From: JBDWFY01 sp039976075
GTDB taxonomy: Bacteria > Pseudomonadota > Alphaproteobacteria > Rhizobiales > Stappiaceae
Reading direction: 5' to 3'
Length of the DNA stretch: 64,000 bases
Assembly: GCA_039976075.1 (NCBI GenBank)
Contig: JBDWFY010000001.1
Span: forward strand, 868,001-932,000
Each line of letters starts with the position of its first letter. The first letter of the stretch is position 1. This document shows, one piece after another, positions 16,114 to 24,634 of this stretch. The translations under genes and the position numbers were made by a program. The notes beneath the pieces were generated by a model. The model ran no database searches and was not told the origin of the DNA. It saw only the letters and a program-made list of their open reading frames with translations.

Positions 16114-17571
16114 ATGAGTGCGGATAGTGCCCTAGTCAAACAAGCCAATTTCATCAACGGCGCATGGACCGCCGCCGACAGCGGCCAGACCATCGATGTG
16201 AATAATCCAGCGACAGGCGACGTGATCGGGTCTATTCCACGCTGCGGACGGACGGAAACAGCCCGTGCCATTGAAGCAGCCCATGTTGCTTTCAAATCCT
16301 GGGGGCGCACCACGGCCAACGAACGGGCCGCGCTGATGCACAAACTGGGCGACGCTATCATGGCTCGCCATGATGAGCTGGCACGGATACTGACGAGCGA
16401 GATGGGGAAACCGCTGGCGGAAGCCAAAGGTGAAATCGCGCTCGGGGTCAATTACATTCGTTTCTTCGCAGAGGAAGCCAAGCGGATCTACGGCGATATC
16501 ATTCCCTCACCCTGGCCTGGAAAACGCCTTCTGGTGTCAAAAGAGCCAGTTGGCGTTGTCGGAGCGATCACGCCGTGGAACTTCCCCAACTCGATGATTG
16601 CCCGAAAGATGGGTGCGGCCCTTGCTGCCGGGTGCACTATGGTCATCAAACCGGCGACACAGACCCCCTATTCCGCTCTGGTTTTTGGCGCACTTGCAGA
16701 GGAAGTGGGTTTCCCGGCTGGCGTCCTCAACGTTATCACCGGATCCGCTGCCGAAATTGCTGCGGAGATGTGTGAGAATCCAAACCTTCGAAAAATCACC
16801 TTCACCGGCTCGACTGCAGTGGGCAAAACGCTCGCCTCCGCGGCCAGCGCTCACATGAAAAAGATATCAATGGAACTGGGCGGCAACGCACCGTTTATCG
16901 TTTTCAACGATGCGGATCTCGACGCAGCCGTTGCCGGAGCAATGATTTCCAAGTTCCGCAATTCCGGTCAGACCTGTGTTTGCGCCAACCGTCTTTATGT
17001 TCAGGCAGGCGTGTATGATGCGTTTTCTGCAAAGCTGTCAGAAGCCATGAACGAGCAGCTCAATGTCGGAAACGGTATGGAAGACGGAACCACCCAGGGA
17101 CCGCTGATCGACGGGAATGCCGTGGCAAAAGTTGAAGAGCATATCGAGGACGCCCTTGCAAAAGGCGGTTCGCTGGTGACCGGCGGTAAGCGGCACGACA
17201 AAGGCGGCAGCTTCTTTGAACCGACGCTTGTTGCAAATGTGACTTCCGATATGAAAGTCGCCCGCGAAGAAACATTCGGGCCGTTGGCGCCACTCTTCAA
17301 ATTCGACACAGAAGAAGAAGTGATCGCCAGAGCAAATGATACCGAGTACGGACTGGCCTGTTATTTCTTCACTCAGGATCTCGGTCGGACATTCAGGGTC
17401 ATGGAAAGCCTGGAATACGGACTGATCGGCGTCAACGAAGGGCTGATAACAACTGAGGTTGCGCCGTTCGGCGGAATGAAAGATTCAGGCATGGGAACTG
17501 AAGGGTCGAAATATGGTGTAAATGATTACCTCCATATCAAATACGCCTGTGTCGGTGGACTAGGCATGTGA
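16114..17571 (+). CDS. gabD: NAD(P)-dependent aldehyde dehydrogenase, succinate-semialdehyde dehydrogenase type
   Basis: A 485-residue aldehyde dehydrogenase. Seen: the cofactor segment VGAITPWNFPNSMIARKMGAAL, FTGSTAVGK, general-base Glu in MELGGNAPFIV, and nucleophile Cys288 in GQTCVCANR, the same position as in E. coli GabD as I remember it. Start ATG at 16114 follows GGAGA. Family knowledge: oxidises succinate semialdehyde in GABA breakdown. Close relatives oxidise sulfolactaldehyde in sulfoquinovose degradation, so the substrate is not fixed. It lies upstream of, and in line with, a kinase-aldolase-isomerase operon, separated by about 300 bases and a hairpin. Confidence 0.85.
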   Translation: MSADSALVKQANFINGAWTAADSGQTIDVNNPATGDVIGSIPRCGRTETARAIEAAHVAFKSWGRTTANERAALMHKLGDAIMARHDELARILTSEMGKPLAEAKGEIALGVNYIRFFAEEAKRIYGDIIPSPWPGKRLLVSKEPVGVVGAITPWNFPNSMIARKMGAALAAGCTMVIKPATQTPYSALVFGALAEEVGFPAGVLNVITGSAAEIAAEMCENPNLRKITFTGSTAVGKTLASAASAHMKKISMELGGNAPFIVFNDADLDAAVAGAMISKFRNSGQTCVCANRLYVQAGVYDAFSAKLSEAMNEQLNVGNGMEDGTTQGPLIDGNAVAKVEEHIEDALAKGGSLVTGGKRHDKGGSFFEPTLVANVTSDMKVAREETFGPLAPLFKFDTEEEVIARANDTEYGLACYFFTQDLGRTFRVMESLEYGLIGVNEGLITTEVAPFGGMKDSGMGTEGSKYGVNDYLHIKYACVGGLGM

Positions 17572-17874
17572 TTTTCCGCAATACGTCACCAAGGTCAATT
17601 GTGTCTGGCCTTGGTGACTATTCCCATAAACCTGCCCGGATTACATTAAACTCCAATATTTTGCAGATCATTATCAGAGAGGTAGAGACCCTCATCGTTC
17701 GCCGATTGTTTTCGCACAGTCAGACATTCAAGTTACAAAGTCACCGGTTACTGACAAAAGCAGTCTTCGAAATTTCAGGCACCCGCTTGAACAGGTGTGC
17801 AATGTCTTATAAAAGATTAAAAAACAACCGGCGTACAGCGAACATCCGCTGCTTTTGATCAACGCCCAGAGGAG
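17572..17874. other. Gene-less interval before the sugar operon
   Basis: About 300 bases with the hairpin at 17585-17618 and no visible gene. It probably carries the promoter of the kinase-aldolase-isomerase operon. Confidence 0.4.
17585..17618 (+). terminator. Hairpin after the aldehyde dehydrogenase
   Basis: Perfect 10-bp stem GTCACCAAGG / CCTTGGTGAC with a 14-base loop, starting 14 bases after the stop. There is no strong T-run, so it may be a weak terminator or an RNA-stabilising end. Confidence 0.5.
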
Positions 17875-18789
17875 ATGATCCGGAACATGGCTGGCGTATT
17901 ATCCTGCGGTGTTGCCGTTATCGACTTCGTCTTCTCGATGGACAGTCTCCCTTCCGAAGCTAAAAAATATCGGGCGGAAAATGCGGCCATTGTCGGAGGT
18001 GGCTGCGCTGCCACCGCGGCAATTGCCGTTGCGCGGCTTGGCGGACAATCCTCTCTCGCTTCTCGTCTGGGAAAAGATCCCGTCGGCGACATGATCCTGA
18101 GCGGACTGGAGGCAGAACATGTCGACTGCGGTACCGTGCGCAGTTTTCCCGGCCGACGCTCATCGTTTTCGTCAATCTATATCGATGGTCAGGGCGAGCG
18201 GCAGATTGTGAATTATCGGGATCCTACGCTACCTGAAGAAACGGATTGGCTGCCCACCTCGATCCCATCCGGGATCGACGCCGTGTTGGCAGATAATCGA
18301 TGGACCAGCGGTGCTGTGGCTCTTCTCAATACCGCCAAAGCACAAGGTCTACCGGCCGTGCTCGACGCTGAGAGACCAATGGACGATGGAAGTATCGAGG
18401 CGATAGCCGCCGCTTCGCATGTCGCATTCTCCGCCGAAGGTTTGCAAGAATATGCAGGGCCAGGTGATATGCGGCGACAAATTACCGACATCGCAAATGA
18501 GACCGGCAACTGGGTATGCGTCACGGATGGTGCCAATGGCGTTTTCTGGACCGGAGACAGCGGTGTCGAACATTGCCCTGCTTATCAGGTTGACGTCATT
18601 GATACTCTTGGCGCAGGCGACACCTGGCATGGTGCGTTTGCTCTCGCCCTGGCAGAAAAACAAACCATTCAAGATGCGATCAGCTTTGCCTCCGCTGCCG
18701 CAGCAATCAAATGCAGTCGCTTTGGTGGCCGGGACGGCATTCCGACCCGCGTCGAAGTCGACTCCTTCATTCAGGAGAGAAAAGTATGA
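17875..18789 (+). CDS. PfkB-family carbohydrate kinase
   Basis: ATP-dependent sugar kinase of the ribokinase/PfkB family, 304 residues. Seen: an N-terminal substrate region (CGVAVIDFVFSMD), VGGGCAATAAIAVARLGG, and the C-terminal PfkB signature DTLGAGDTWHGAFALAL with catalytic base Asp249. The start is ambiguous: ATG at 17875 sits directly against AGGAG, so ATG at 17887 (MAGVLSCG) may be used. Its stop overlaps the aldolase start by 4 bases (ATGA), so kinase and aldolase are coupled. In context it should phosphorylate a ketose for cleavage by the next enzyme. Confidence 0.87.
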   Translation: MIRNMAGVLSCGVAVIDFVFSMDSLPSEAKKYRAENAAIVGGGCAATAAIAVARLGGQSSLASRLGKDPVGDMILSGLEAEHVDCGTVRSFPGRRSSFSSIYIDGQGERQIVNYRDPTLPEETDWLPTSIPSGIDAVLADNRWTSGAVALLNTAKAQGLPAVLDAERPMDDGSIEAIAAASHVAFSAEGLQEYAGPGDMRRQITDIANETGNWVCVTDGANGVFWTGDSGVEHCPAYQVDVIDTLGAGDTWHGAFALALAEKQTIQDAISFASAAAAIKCSRFGGRDGIPTRVEVDSFIQERKV

Positions 18790-19829
18790 AACTCAGCGCA
18801 GGCAAACTCTGGGGCATGCGGCGCATGGCCGATGACAACGGCCGCTTCAAGATGACTGCTGTCGATCAACGTCCGCCCATTAAAATTCCAGTCATGAAAG
18901 CACGCGGAACCAGCGAAGCCCCTTGGGAGGATGTCGCAGGATTCAAGAAAATGCTGATCGAAGAGCTGCAGGGAGAGAGTTCTGCAATGCTGCTCGATCC
19001 ACACTACGCCTATCCGGCAGGTGTGTCGGTTTACAGCCCCCAAAAAGGATTGATTGTCACACTGGAAGACAGTCTCTTTGAAGAGAGCGCCGGTGGCAGG
19101 TTATCCGCTCAAATCGACGATTGGTCGGTTGAGAAAATCAAAAGAGTCGGTGGCGATGCGGTCAAAGTTCTCGCCTGGTACAGACCCGATGCCGACGTGT
19201 CCGTCAACGACGCGCAAAAAGATTTCACCAAACGCATTGGCGAAGCTTGTGCCAAATACGACATTCCATTTCTCTTTGAACTGCTTGTGTATCCTCTCGC
19301 CAAAGATGCCGATCAAACCAAAGACTATGTCGAGATGAAAGGCAAAAACTCTGATCACGTTTTGCAGAGCGTTGACGCCTTTGCCCACCCGGATTTTGGG
19401 ATTGACGTCTTCAAACTTGAAAGCCCGATTGAAGCCAAAAACGTGCCGGCAATTGGCGATGATGGCTGGGAAGAAGCACAGGCCGTTTTTGCCGAAATGG
19501 GTCGGTTGGCCGGCCGGCCATGGGTGATGCTCTCCGCTGGTGCCGGAAAGCCGGATTTTTACAATATCATGACCCAGGCTTACAAAGCAGGGGCGTCAGG
19601 ATATCTGGCCGGTCGGGCAATCTGGCTGGATGCATTCCAGCACTTTCCCAATTGGTCGGCAATCCGCACTGAGCTCGCAGGCGATAGTGTTGACTATATG
19701 AAAAAACTGAACACCCTGACCGACGAAAAGGCCCTGCCCTGGTTCGAGCATGCAGCGCTGAACGGCAACGCCGATGTGACGCCAAAGAGCGGCGACTTCC
19801 GGCACAGCTATCCAGGTTTTGGAGAATAA
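18786..19829 (+). CDS. Class I aldolase of the tagatose-1,6-bisphosphate aldolase (LacD) family
   Basis: A 347-residue aldolase. The start at 18786 gives the family N-terminus (MKLSAGKLWGMRRMADDNG, then MTAVDQRPP). Predicted Schiff-base Lys210 is in GIDVFKLESP. The phosphate-binding end is SGYLAGRAIWLDAF. Members of this family cleave tagatose bisphosphate (LacD) or 6-deoxy-6-sulfofructose 1-phosphate (YihT); sequence reading alone does not decide. The start overlaps the kinase stop (ATGA), and the stop is one base before the isomerase start. The kinase-aldolase-isomerase set is a full ketose cleavage route. Confidence 0.82.
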   Translation: MKLSAGKLWGMRRMADDNGRFKMTAVDQRPPIKIPVMKARGTSEAPWEDVAGFKKMLIEELQGESSAMLLDPHYAYPAGVSVYSPQKGLIVTLEDSLFEESAGGRLSAQIDDWSVEKIKRVGGDAVKVLAWYRPDADVSVNDAQKDFTKRIGEACAKYDIPFLFELLVYPLAKDADQTKDYVEMKGKNSDHVLQSVDAFAHPDFGIDVFKLESPIEAKNVPAIGDDGWEEAQAVFAEMGRLAGRPWVMLSAGAGKPDFYNIMTQAYKAGASGYLAGRAIWLDAFQHFPNWSAIRTELAGDSVDYMKKLNTLTDEKALPWFEHAALNGNADVTPKSGDFRHSYPGFGE

Positions 19830-19830
19830 A

Positions 19831-21222
19831 ATGGCGACCATCGGCATTTTACCCCTCGGACGCCCGACTTTCGATATGCCTTATGCAAACGAACTTCTTG
19901 ATGCGGCTTTAAAACAACTTGATCAGAGCGGGCACCGGATCATTGGTTCACGCGCTCTTTTGATGGATGGTGAGTCCACGTCAAAAGCACTGGAAGGTTT
20001 GACCTCTGGGAAGCCCGACCTTGTGCTCGTGTTGCAGGTGACATTCACCGATGCCGCAATGACCGCAAAGATTGCCGAAACACTTACAGGCCCGCTGGCG
20101 ATCTGGGCATTCCCCGAACCGCGATTAGGCGGTCGCCTGCGCCTCAATGCCTTTTGTGGCTTGAACCTGGCGGCACATGCGTTGGGGCTTAGGAACCGGC
20201 CATTTTCCTGGCTTTACAAGGCGCCGGGTCAGCCAGGTTTCGAAACCGTCATTGAAGATCTACTTTCCGGATCATCGCAAACCAAGCCTGTCGCTCTCAA
20301 ATCATCCCGAGGTCTGGGTACCGAAGGCGCTCAGAACCTGGTGACCAAACTCAAGGGCGCGCGCATCGGACGGATTGGAGAACACCCCGATGGCTTTGAT
20401 ACCTGCGCCTATGACGATGGAAAACTATCGTCCCTCGCCGAGGTGACCGTTAGCGAAATTGCTCTGCCAGATTTGTTTTCCCGCGCCGGAGCAGCTTCAA
20501 TACAGGGTGTTGCGGAAGTGCGGGAGGAAGCGGAAAAGTCCGTTTCAGGTCTTGATACTGTCGATCAGGAGCAACTCGACAAATCCTTGCGCCTGAAAGT
20601 TGCACTGGAAGAAATCAAACAGTCCGGTGGATTTGATGCTTTTGCCATTCGTTGCTGGCCGGAAACTTTTACCGAATATGGCGGAGCGGTTTGCGGACCT
20701 GTTTCAATGATGGGTGAAAAGAAAGTGCCCTGCGCCTGCGAAGCAGATGTTTACGGTGCCCTGACCTCCCTGATCGTTCAGGAAATTGCTGATGAACCCG
20801 CATTCCTGGTTGATCTGGTTGATATCGACACCCAGGATGGCACCGGCGTTGTCTGGCACTGTGGCCAGGCGCCGATTTCCATGGCCGATCCGGATTCAAG
20901 CCACGAAGCAACAATCCACACCAACCGAAAAATGCCTCTGCTTTACGAATTCCCGTTGAAACCTGGACGCGTGACGCTGGCACGGATCAGTCAGGCACGG
21001 GGGGAGGTCAAGATGGTGGTTGCCCGGGGGATCATGGAGAAAAGGCCGATGGCATTTACCGGTACGTCAGGAGTGCTTACTTTTGACTCGGAGCCGGAGA
21101 CCGTCATGAAAATGATCATGGATGCAGGTCTTGAGCATCACATGGCGCTGGTCTATGGCGACCATGGCAGCGCATTGGCCGCAGTAGCCGCCGAGTTAAA
21201 TGTCCCGATCCTCGAAATCTGA
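19831..21222 (+). CDS. Sugar isomerase, L-fucose/L-arabinose isomerase-like fold
   Basis: A 463-residue protein of the FucI/AraA-like isomerase group: an N-terminal Rossmann-like half (GILPLGRPTFDMPYA; LVLVLQVTFTDA) and a C-terminal catalytic half with CWPETFTEYGGAVCGPVSMM, CACEADVYGALTSL, DIDTQDGTGVVWHCG. These acidic and Cys-rich blocks match the metal and substrate region of the family. Start ATG at 19831 has GGAG ten bases before it. Family members interconvert aldoses and ketoses with Mn2+. The aldose here is unknown. It follows the aldolase with a one-base gap, so it is in the same operon. Confidence 0.78.
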   Translation: MATIGILPLGRPTFDMPYANELLDAALKQLDQSGHRIIGSRALLMDGESTSKALEGLTSGKPDLVLVLQVTFTDAAMTAKIAETLTGPLAIWAFPEPRLGGRLRLNAFCGLNLAAHALGLRNRPFSWLYKAPGQPGFETVIEDLLSGSSQTKPVALKSSRGLGTEGAQNLVTKLKGARIGRIGEHPDGFDTCAYDDGKLSSLAEVTVSEIALPDLFSRAGAASIQGVAEVREEAEKSVSGLDTVDQEQLDKSLRLKVALEEIKQSGGFDAFAIRCWPETFTEYGGAVCGPVSMMGEKKVPCACEADVYGALTSLIVQEIADEPAFLVDLVDIDTQDGTGVVWHCGQAPISMADPDSSHEATIHTNRKMPLLYEFPLKPGRVTLARISQARGEVKMVVARGIMEKRPMAFTGTSGVLTFDSEPETVMKMIMDAGLEHHMALVYGDHGSALAAVAAELNVPILEI

Positions 21223-21301
21223 AGTTACAGGAACAACTGCGGCTCTCCCTGTCTTGAGAACCCTTAAACGCCGTTAGGGCTCAACGGAAAGAACAAGAAC
21301 A

Positions 21302-22396
21302 ATGCCACGCTATGCTGTTATTGGCTCAGGAATGATGGGCCAGGAACATATTCGCAATATCAATCTCCTGGGTAAATCGGTGACGGCCGTTGCGGATCCC
21401 AATGAAGCAATGCGGACTGGTGCAGCGGAGCTCGCAGGCAATGGGTGCCTTGCCTTTGCGGACTACAAGGATCTTCTTTCCGCAAATGTTGCCGATTGTC
21501 TTCTGATCGCCTCGCCCAATCATACTCATTTCGATGTATTGAACGATACGCTTTCAACCAATCTTCCGATCCTCGTCGAGAAGCCGCTTTGCACCACACT
21601 TGATCATTGTAAATCTGTTCTGTCCAAAGCTGAAAATCGGCCTGCTCCAACCTGGGTTGCGATGGAATATCGGTACATTCCTCCCGTCGCCCGCCTCATC
21701 GAGCGTGCGCTCAGCGGCGATCTGGGAAAACTGAGAATGCTGTCGATCAGGGAACACCGGTTTCCATTTCTCGACAAAGTAGGCCACTGGAACCGTTTTG
21801 CCGAGCAATCCGGGGGGACGCTCGTTGAGAAATGTTGCCATTTTTTCGATCTGATGCGCCTGATCAGTCAGTCAGAACCGGTCCGGGTATTCGCTTCCGG
21901 AGGGCAGGATGTCAATCATTTGGATATGAAAATTGATGGCCGCGTGCCGGATGTCATCGACAATGCCTATGTCGTTGTGGAATTCGAAAACAGCATGCGC
22001 GCAATGCTTGACCTGTGCATGTTTGCGGAAGGGTCCTACTGGCAGGAGCAAATTGTTGCAACAGGCGACAAAGCTGAAATGGCGGCGCACGTGCCCGGCC
22101 CGGCGCGGTTCTGGCCCGGTCATGAAGAACGCGAAAGCGAAGTGATATTTTCTCCGCGAGAGCCGAAGGGTCCGGTGGTCGAAATGGTTGATGTGGATCT
22201 GAATGTGCTTCAGGCGGGAGACCACCACGGCTCCACCTATTATCAGCATCAGAAGTTTTCACAGCTGGTTGAAAGCGGCAACGGGCAGCCGGAGGTGACA
22301 CTCAAAGACGGATTTATTGCAGTCGCGATCGGTCTGGCTGCAGAACAATCGATACGGGAACAGCGTCCGGTCAATATCGCAGATGTCATGACGTGA
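21302..22396 (+). CDS. Gfo/Idh/MocA-family NAD(P)-dependent oxidoreductase
   Basis: A 364-residue sugar dehydrogenase-type enzyme. Seen: Rossmann GSGMMGQEHIRNI (about 8-20), the family EKPLCTT motif (about 97-103) and a C-terminal alpha/beta domain with the catalytic-region SGGTLVEKCCHFFDLMR. The substrate is probably a sugar, inositol or sugar acid. It lies 80 bases after the isomerase in the same direction and is likely the last gene of the sugar operon. Confidence 0.85.
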   Translation: MPRYAVIGSGMMGQEHIRNINLLGKSVTAVADPNEAMRTGAAELAGNGCLAFADYKDLLSANVADCLLIASPNHTHFDVLNDTLSTNLPILVEKPLCTTLDHCKSVLSKAENRPAPTWVAMEYRYIPPVARLIERALSGDLGKLRMLSIREHRFPFLDKVGHWNRFAEQSGGTLVEKCCHFFDLMRLISQSEPVRVFASGGQDVNHLDMKIDGRVPDVIDNAYVVVEFENSMRAMLDLCMFAEGSYWQEQIVATGDKAEMAAHVPGPARFWPGHEERESEVIFSPREPKGPVVEMVDVDLNVLQAGDHHGSTYYQHQKFSQLVESGNGQPEVTLKDGFIAVAIGLAAEQSIREQRPVNIADVMT

Positions 22397-22519
22397 TCCG
22401 CCGGCACCTCCTGCCAATCACTGTTCACAATTCAGAAACAGACCATTCAATTGAATTTTTGATGATCGTCAGCATCTGTAGCGAACCGAATAATTTCGCA
22501 TTTCCACGGAGACCTGACC

Positions 22520-23092
22520 ATGAAGTTCTTGGCAACCGCAACAGCCGCAGCTGTCCTTTTCATCAGCCCGGCACTGTCTGCACCAACTGATTTTGAAATA
22601 GACAAATCACATACGAACATCAGTTTCTCAATCGACCATTTCGGTTTCTCGACCACGCAGGGTCGTTTCGCCGACTGGGAAGGCACCCTGGTTATCGATC
22701 AGGAAGCCCCTGAGAACTCCAAGGTATCCGTAGTCGTAAAAACAGAAAGTCTGGACACATTCTATCCGGACCGCGACAAACATTTAAAAAGTGCTGATTT
22801 TTTCAATGTTGCAACGTTTCCCGAAATCACATTTAACAGCACCGGCGTTGAGAAAACCGGAGACGGAACGCTGGAAGTGGCTGGAGACCTCACCATCCTC
22901 GGCGTCACAAAACCCACCGTTCTGAATGTCAAAGTGACGAAAATCGGTGAAAGCCCGATAACCAAAAAAATCACTGCAGGCTTCGATGCGTCGACAGTCA
23001 TCAAGCGGTCGGATTTTGGCATGACCACATTCGCCCCCGCCATCGGTGATGAAGTCACTATCCAAATCCACTCCGAGGCGGCCAAAAAATAA
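22520..23092 (+). CDS. YceI-family periplasmic protein (first copy)
   Basis: A 190-residue exported lipocalin-like protein. Signal peptide about 1-20 (MKFLATATAAAVLFISPALSA), then FEIDKSHTNISFSIDHFGFSTTQGRF, the typical YceI start, and LEVAGDLTILGVTKPTVLNV. YceI proteins bind isoprenoid or amphiphilic ligands in the periplasm. The ribosome site GGAGACC precedes the ATG. It forms a cluster with cytochrome b561 and a second YceI gene, a combination often seen together, suggesting a quinone-linked role. Confidence 0.88.
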   Translation: MKFLATATAAAVLFISPALSAPTDFEIDKSHTNISFSIDHFGFSTTQGRFADWEGTLVIDQEAPENSKVSVVVKTESLDTFYPDRDKHLKSADFFNVATFPEITFNSTGVEKTGDGTLEVAGDLTILGVTKPTVLNVKVTKIGESPITKKITAGFDASTVIKRSDFGMTTFAPAIGDEVTIQIHSEAAKK

Positions 23093-23108
23093 CCTCTTCC
23101 GTCGCCCC

Positions 23109-23171
23109 GGAGCGTATCCGCGAAAGAGTGAACCTCCTTTTCGACAAGGATACGCGCCAAAACGTAGGCTC
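23109..23171 (+). repeat. Dispersed intergenic repeat, copy B
   Basis: GGAGCGTATCCGCGAAAG..., then ACAAGGATACGCGCCAAAAC. Inverted arms GCGTATCC / GGATACGC. It lies between the first YceI gene and cytochrome b561, inside a possible N-terminal extension of the latter, which argues against that extension being translated. Confidence 0.65.
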
Positions 23172-23235
23172 GGAACCTGGGTGGTCGGTGCCTGTCACGG
23201 ACCAGCCGCTCAGTTTTTGGATGAGGAAAACCGCA

Positions 23236-23808
23236 ATGATTCGAAACACGGCAAACAGTTACGGGGTACTCGCTATCGCGTTTCACTGGATTATGGCTTT
23301 TCTCATTCTCTTCATGCTTGGCCTCGGTCTTTACATGCATGAACAGGACATCACTGCCCAACGAACCTTTGAGCTCTATCAGCTGCATAAATCCTTCGGT
23401 TTCGTCGCGCTGGCCATGGTCATCCTGCGCTTGATTTGGCGTCTCACCAATCCCACCCCTGCACTCGAGCCCGGAATGAAAGCCTGGGAGAAAGCACTGG
23501 CCAATCTCGCGCATACCGTTCTGTACGTCCTCATGTTCATTTTACCCCTGTCCGGATGGATGATGGTCTCAGCCTCGCCGTGGGATATACCAACAATCGC
23601 GTTCAACGTGCTTCATATCCCCCATCTGCCGATTCCGGAAAATTGGGGAACCCGGGAAAGTATCGAAGCTCTCTTTAAACAGGCGCATGGACTGTTTGCC
23701 TGGTTGCTCATCCTCACATTGGTCGCTCACATTGCCGCAGCGCTCAAGCATCACTTCATCTCGCGCGACAACACCTTGCGACGCATGATGGGGTTTAGAT
23801 CCAAATAG
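23236..23808 (+). CDS. Cytochrome b561
   Basis: A 190-residue membrane di-haem cytochrome b561 (bacterial CybB type) that exchanges electrons with quinones. Four hydrophobic segments are visible (IAFHWIMAFLILFMLGLGLYM; FGFVALAMVILRLIW; TVLYVLMFILPLSGWMM; GLFAWLLILTLVAHIAAALKHH) with His residues in segments 1, 2 and 4 for haem. I chose ATG at 23236 because AGGAAA precedes it and the reading upstream is the dispersed repeat. It lies between two YceI genes. Confidence 0.9.
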   Translation: MIRNTANSYGVLAIAFHWIMAFLILFMLGLGLYMHEQDITAQRTFELYQLHKSFGFVALAMVILRLIWRLTNPTPALEPGMKAWEKALANLAHTVLYVLMFILPLSGWMMVSASPWDIPTIAFNVLHIPHLPIPENWGTRESIEALFKQAHGLFAWLLILTLVAHIAAALKHHFISRDNTLRRMMGFRSK

Positions 23809-23865
23809 AAGGCGGTCTGTCCAATCAATCCGCTTTCTCGACATTCGTTCAATCGGAGTTAACCC

Positions 23866-24426
23866 ATGCATTTTCCGTTGAGAAAAGGCGCAGCCATTGC
23901 CGCTCTGTTGATGTCATTTGCATCGCCGGCGCTTGCTCAAGACTGGCAGGTCGACCACACGCAGAGCAGTTTGAAATTTGAGGCCAAACAGAGCGGTAAT
24001 ATCGTTACCGGAACATTTGGGAACTGGAATGCCAAGATAGATTTCGACACAGACAATCTGAAGGCCAGCAACATTCAAGTGCGTATCGATATGACAAGCG
24101 TGCAAACGGGCAACGCAACAATCGATCAAACGCTCCTGAATTCAGACTGGTTCGACACGTCGAATTTCACTTCAGCTTCCTTTGTGTCCACAAAAATTAC
24201 GAAACGTGAGAATGGAAATTTTGAAGCGGCTGGCACTCTAACCATCAGAAATCGGTCGCAGCCTCTGTCATTGCCCTTTAGCCTGACAGTCGAAGACGGG
24301 GTCGCTACAGTATCCGGCGCCACAACTGTGTTGCGCACGGACTACGAGCTCGGGATGGCACAACCGGACAATGCGGTTGCGGGCAAGGTCTCAATCCTGT
24401 TTGCCCTCAAAGCACGAAAATCGTGA
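23866..24426 (+). CDS. YceI-family periplasmic protein (second copy)
   Basis: A 186-residue exported YceI protein: signal peptide about 1-24 (ending SPALAQ), then WQVDHTQSSLKFEAKQSGNIVTGTFGNW and FEAAGTLTIRNRSQPLSLPF. The DHTQSSL start and shorter strands match the subgroup found next to cytochrome b561 genes. It differs clearly from the first copy, so this is not a recent duplication. Probably co-transcribed with b561 (57 bases apart). Confidence 0.88.
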   Translation: MHFPLRKGAAIAALLMSFASPALAQDWQVDHTQSSLKFEAKQSGNIVTGTFGNWNAKIDFDTDNLKASNIQVRIDMTSVQTGNATIDQTLLNSDWFDTSNFTSASFVSTKITKRENGNFEAAGTLTIRNRSQPLSLPFSLTVEDGVATVSGATTVLRTDYELGMAQPDNAVAGKVSILFALKARKS

Positions 24427-24513
24427 ACCAGTTTGTGCTCGTGCGAATGTTTCGGATCGTTTTTTTTCGACAAGATTGGCCAAACAGGGTGAACTTGGCT
24501 AGAAGAGCAGAAA

Positions 24514-24551
24514 CGCCTGAGTGAGTTGACTCACCGAACTCCTTTCAGGCG
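24514..24551 (+). other. Nested hairpin upstream of fumarase
   Basis: Outer arms CGCCTGA (24514-24520) and TCAGGCG (24545-24551) enclose an inner hairpin GTGAGT/ACTCAC (24521-24534). It lies about 85 bases before the fumarase ATG and may be a leader structure or the end of the YceI transcript. Confidence 0.4.
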
Positions 24552-24634
24552 ACTTCTGGCATTTGGACAGCACTCCTGAGGGCAGCAAGAAAATTCCCAC
24601 AGTGTTGCTGTCTCTCAATGGAGATGGAAGCATC

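Noticed and set aside
23128..23235. 36-residue N-terminal extension of cytochrome b561
   Set aside because: Much of it is translated from the dispersed repeat. ATG at 23236 has its own AGGAAA site and begins directly before the first membrane helix.
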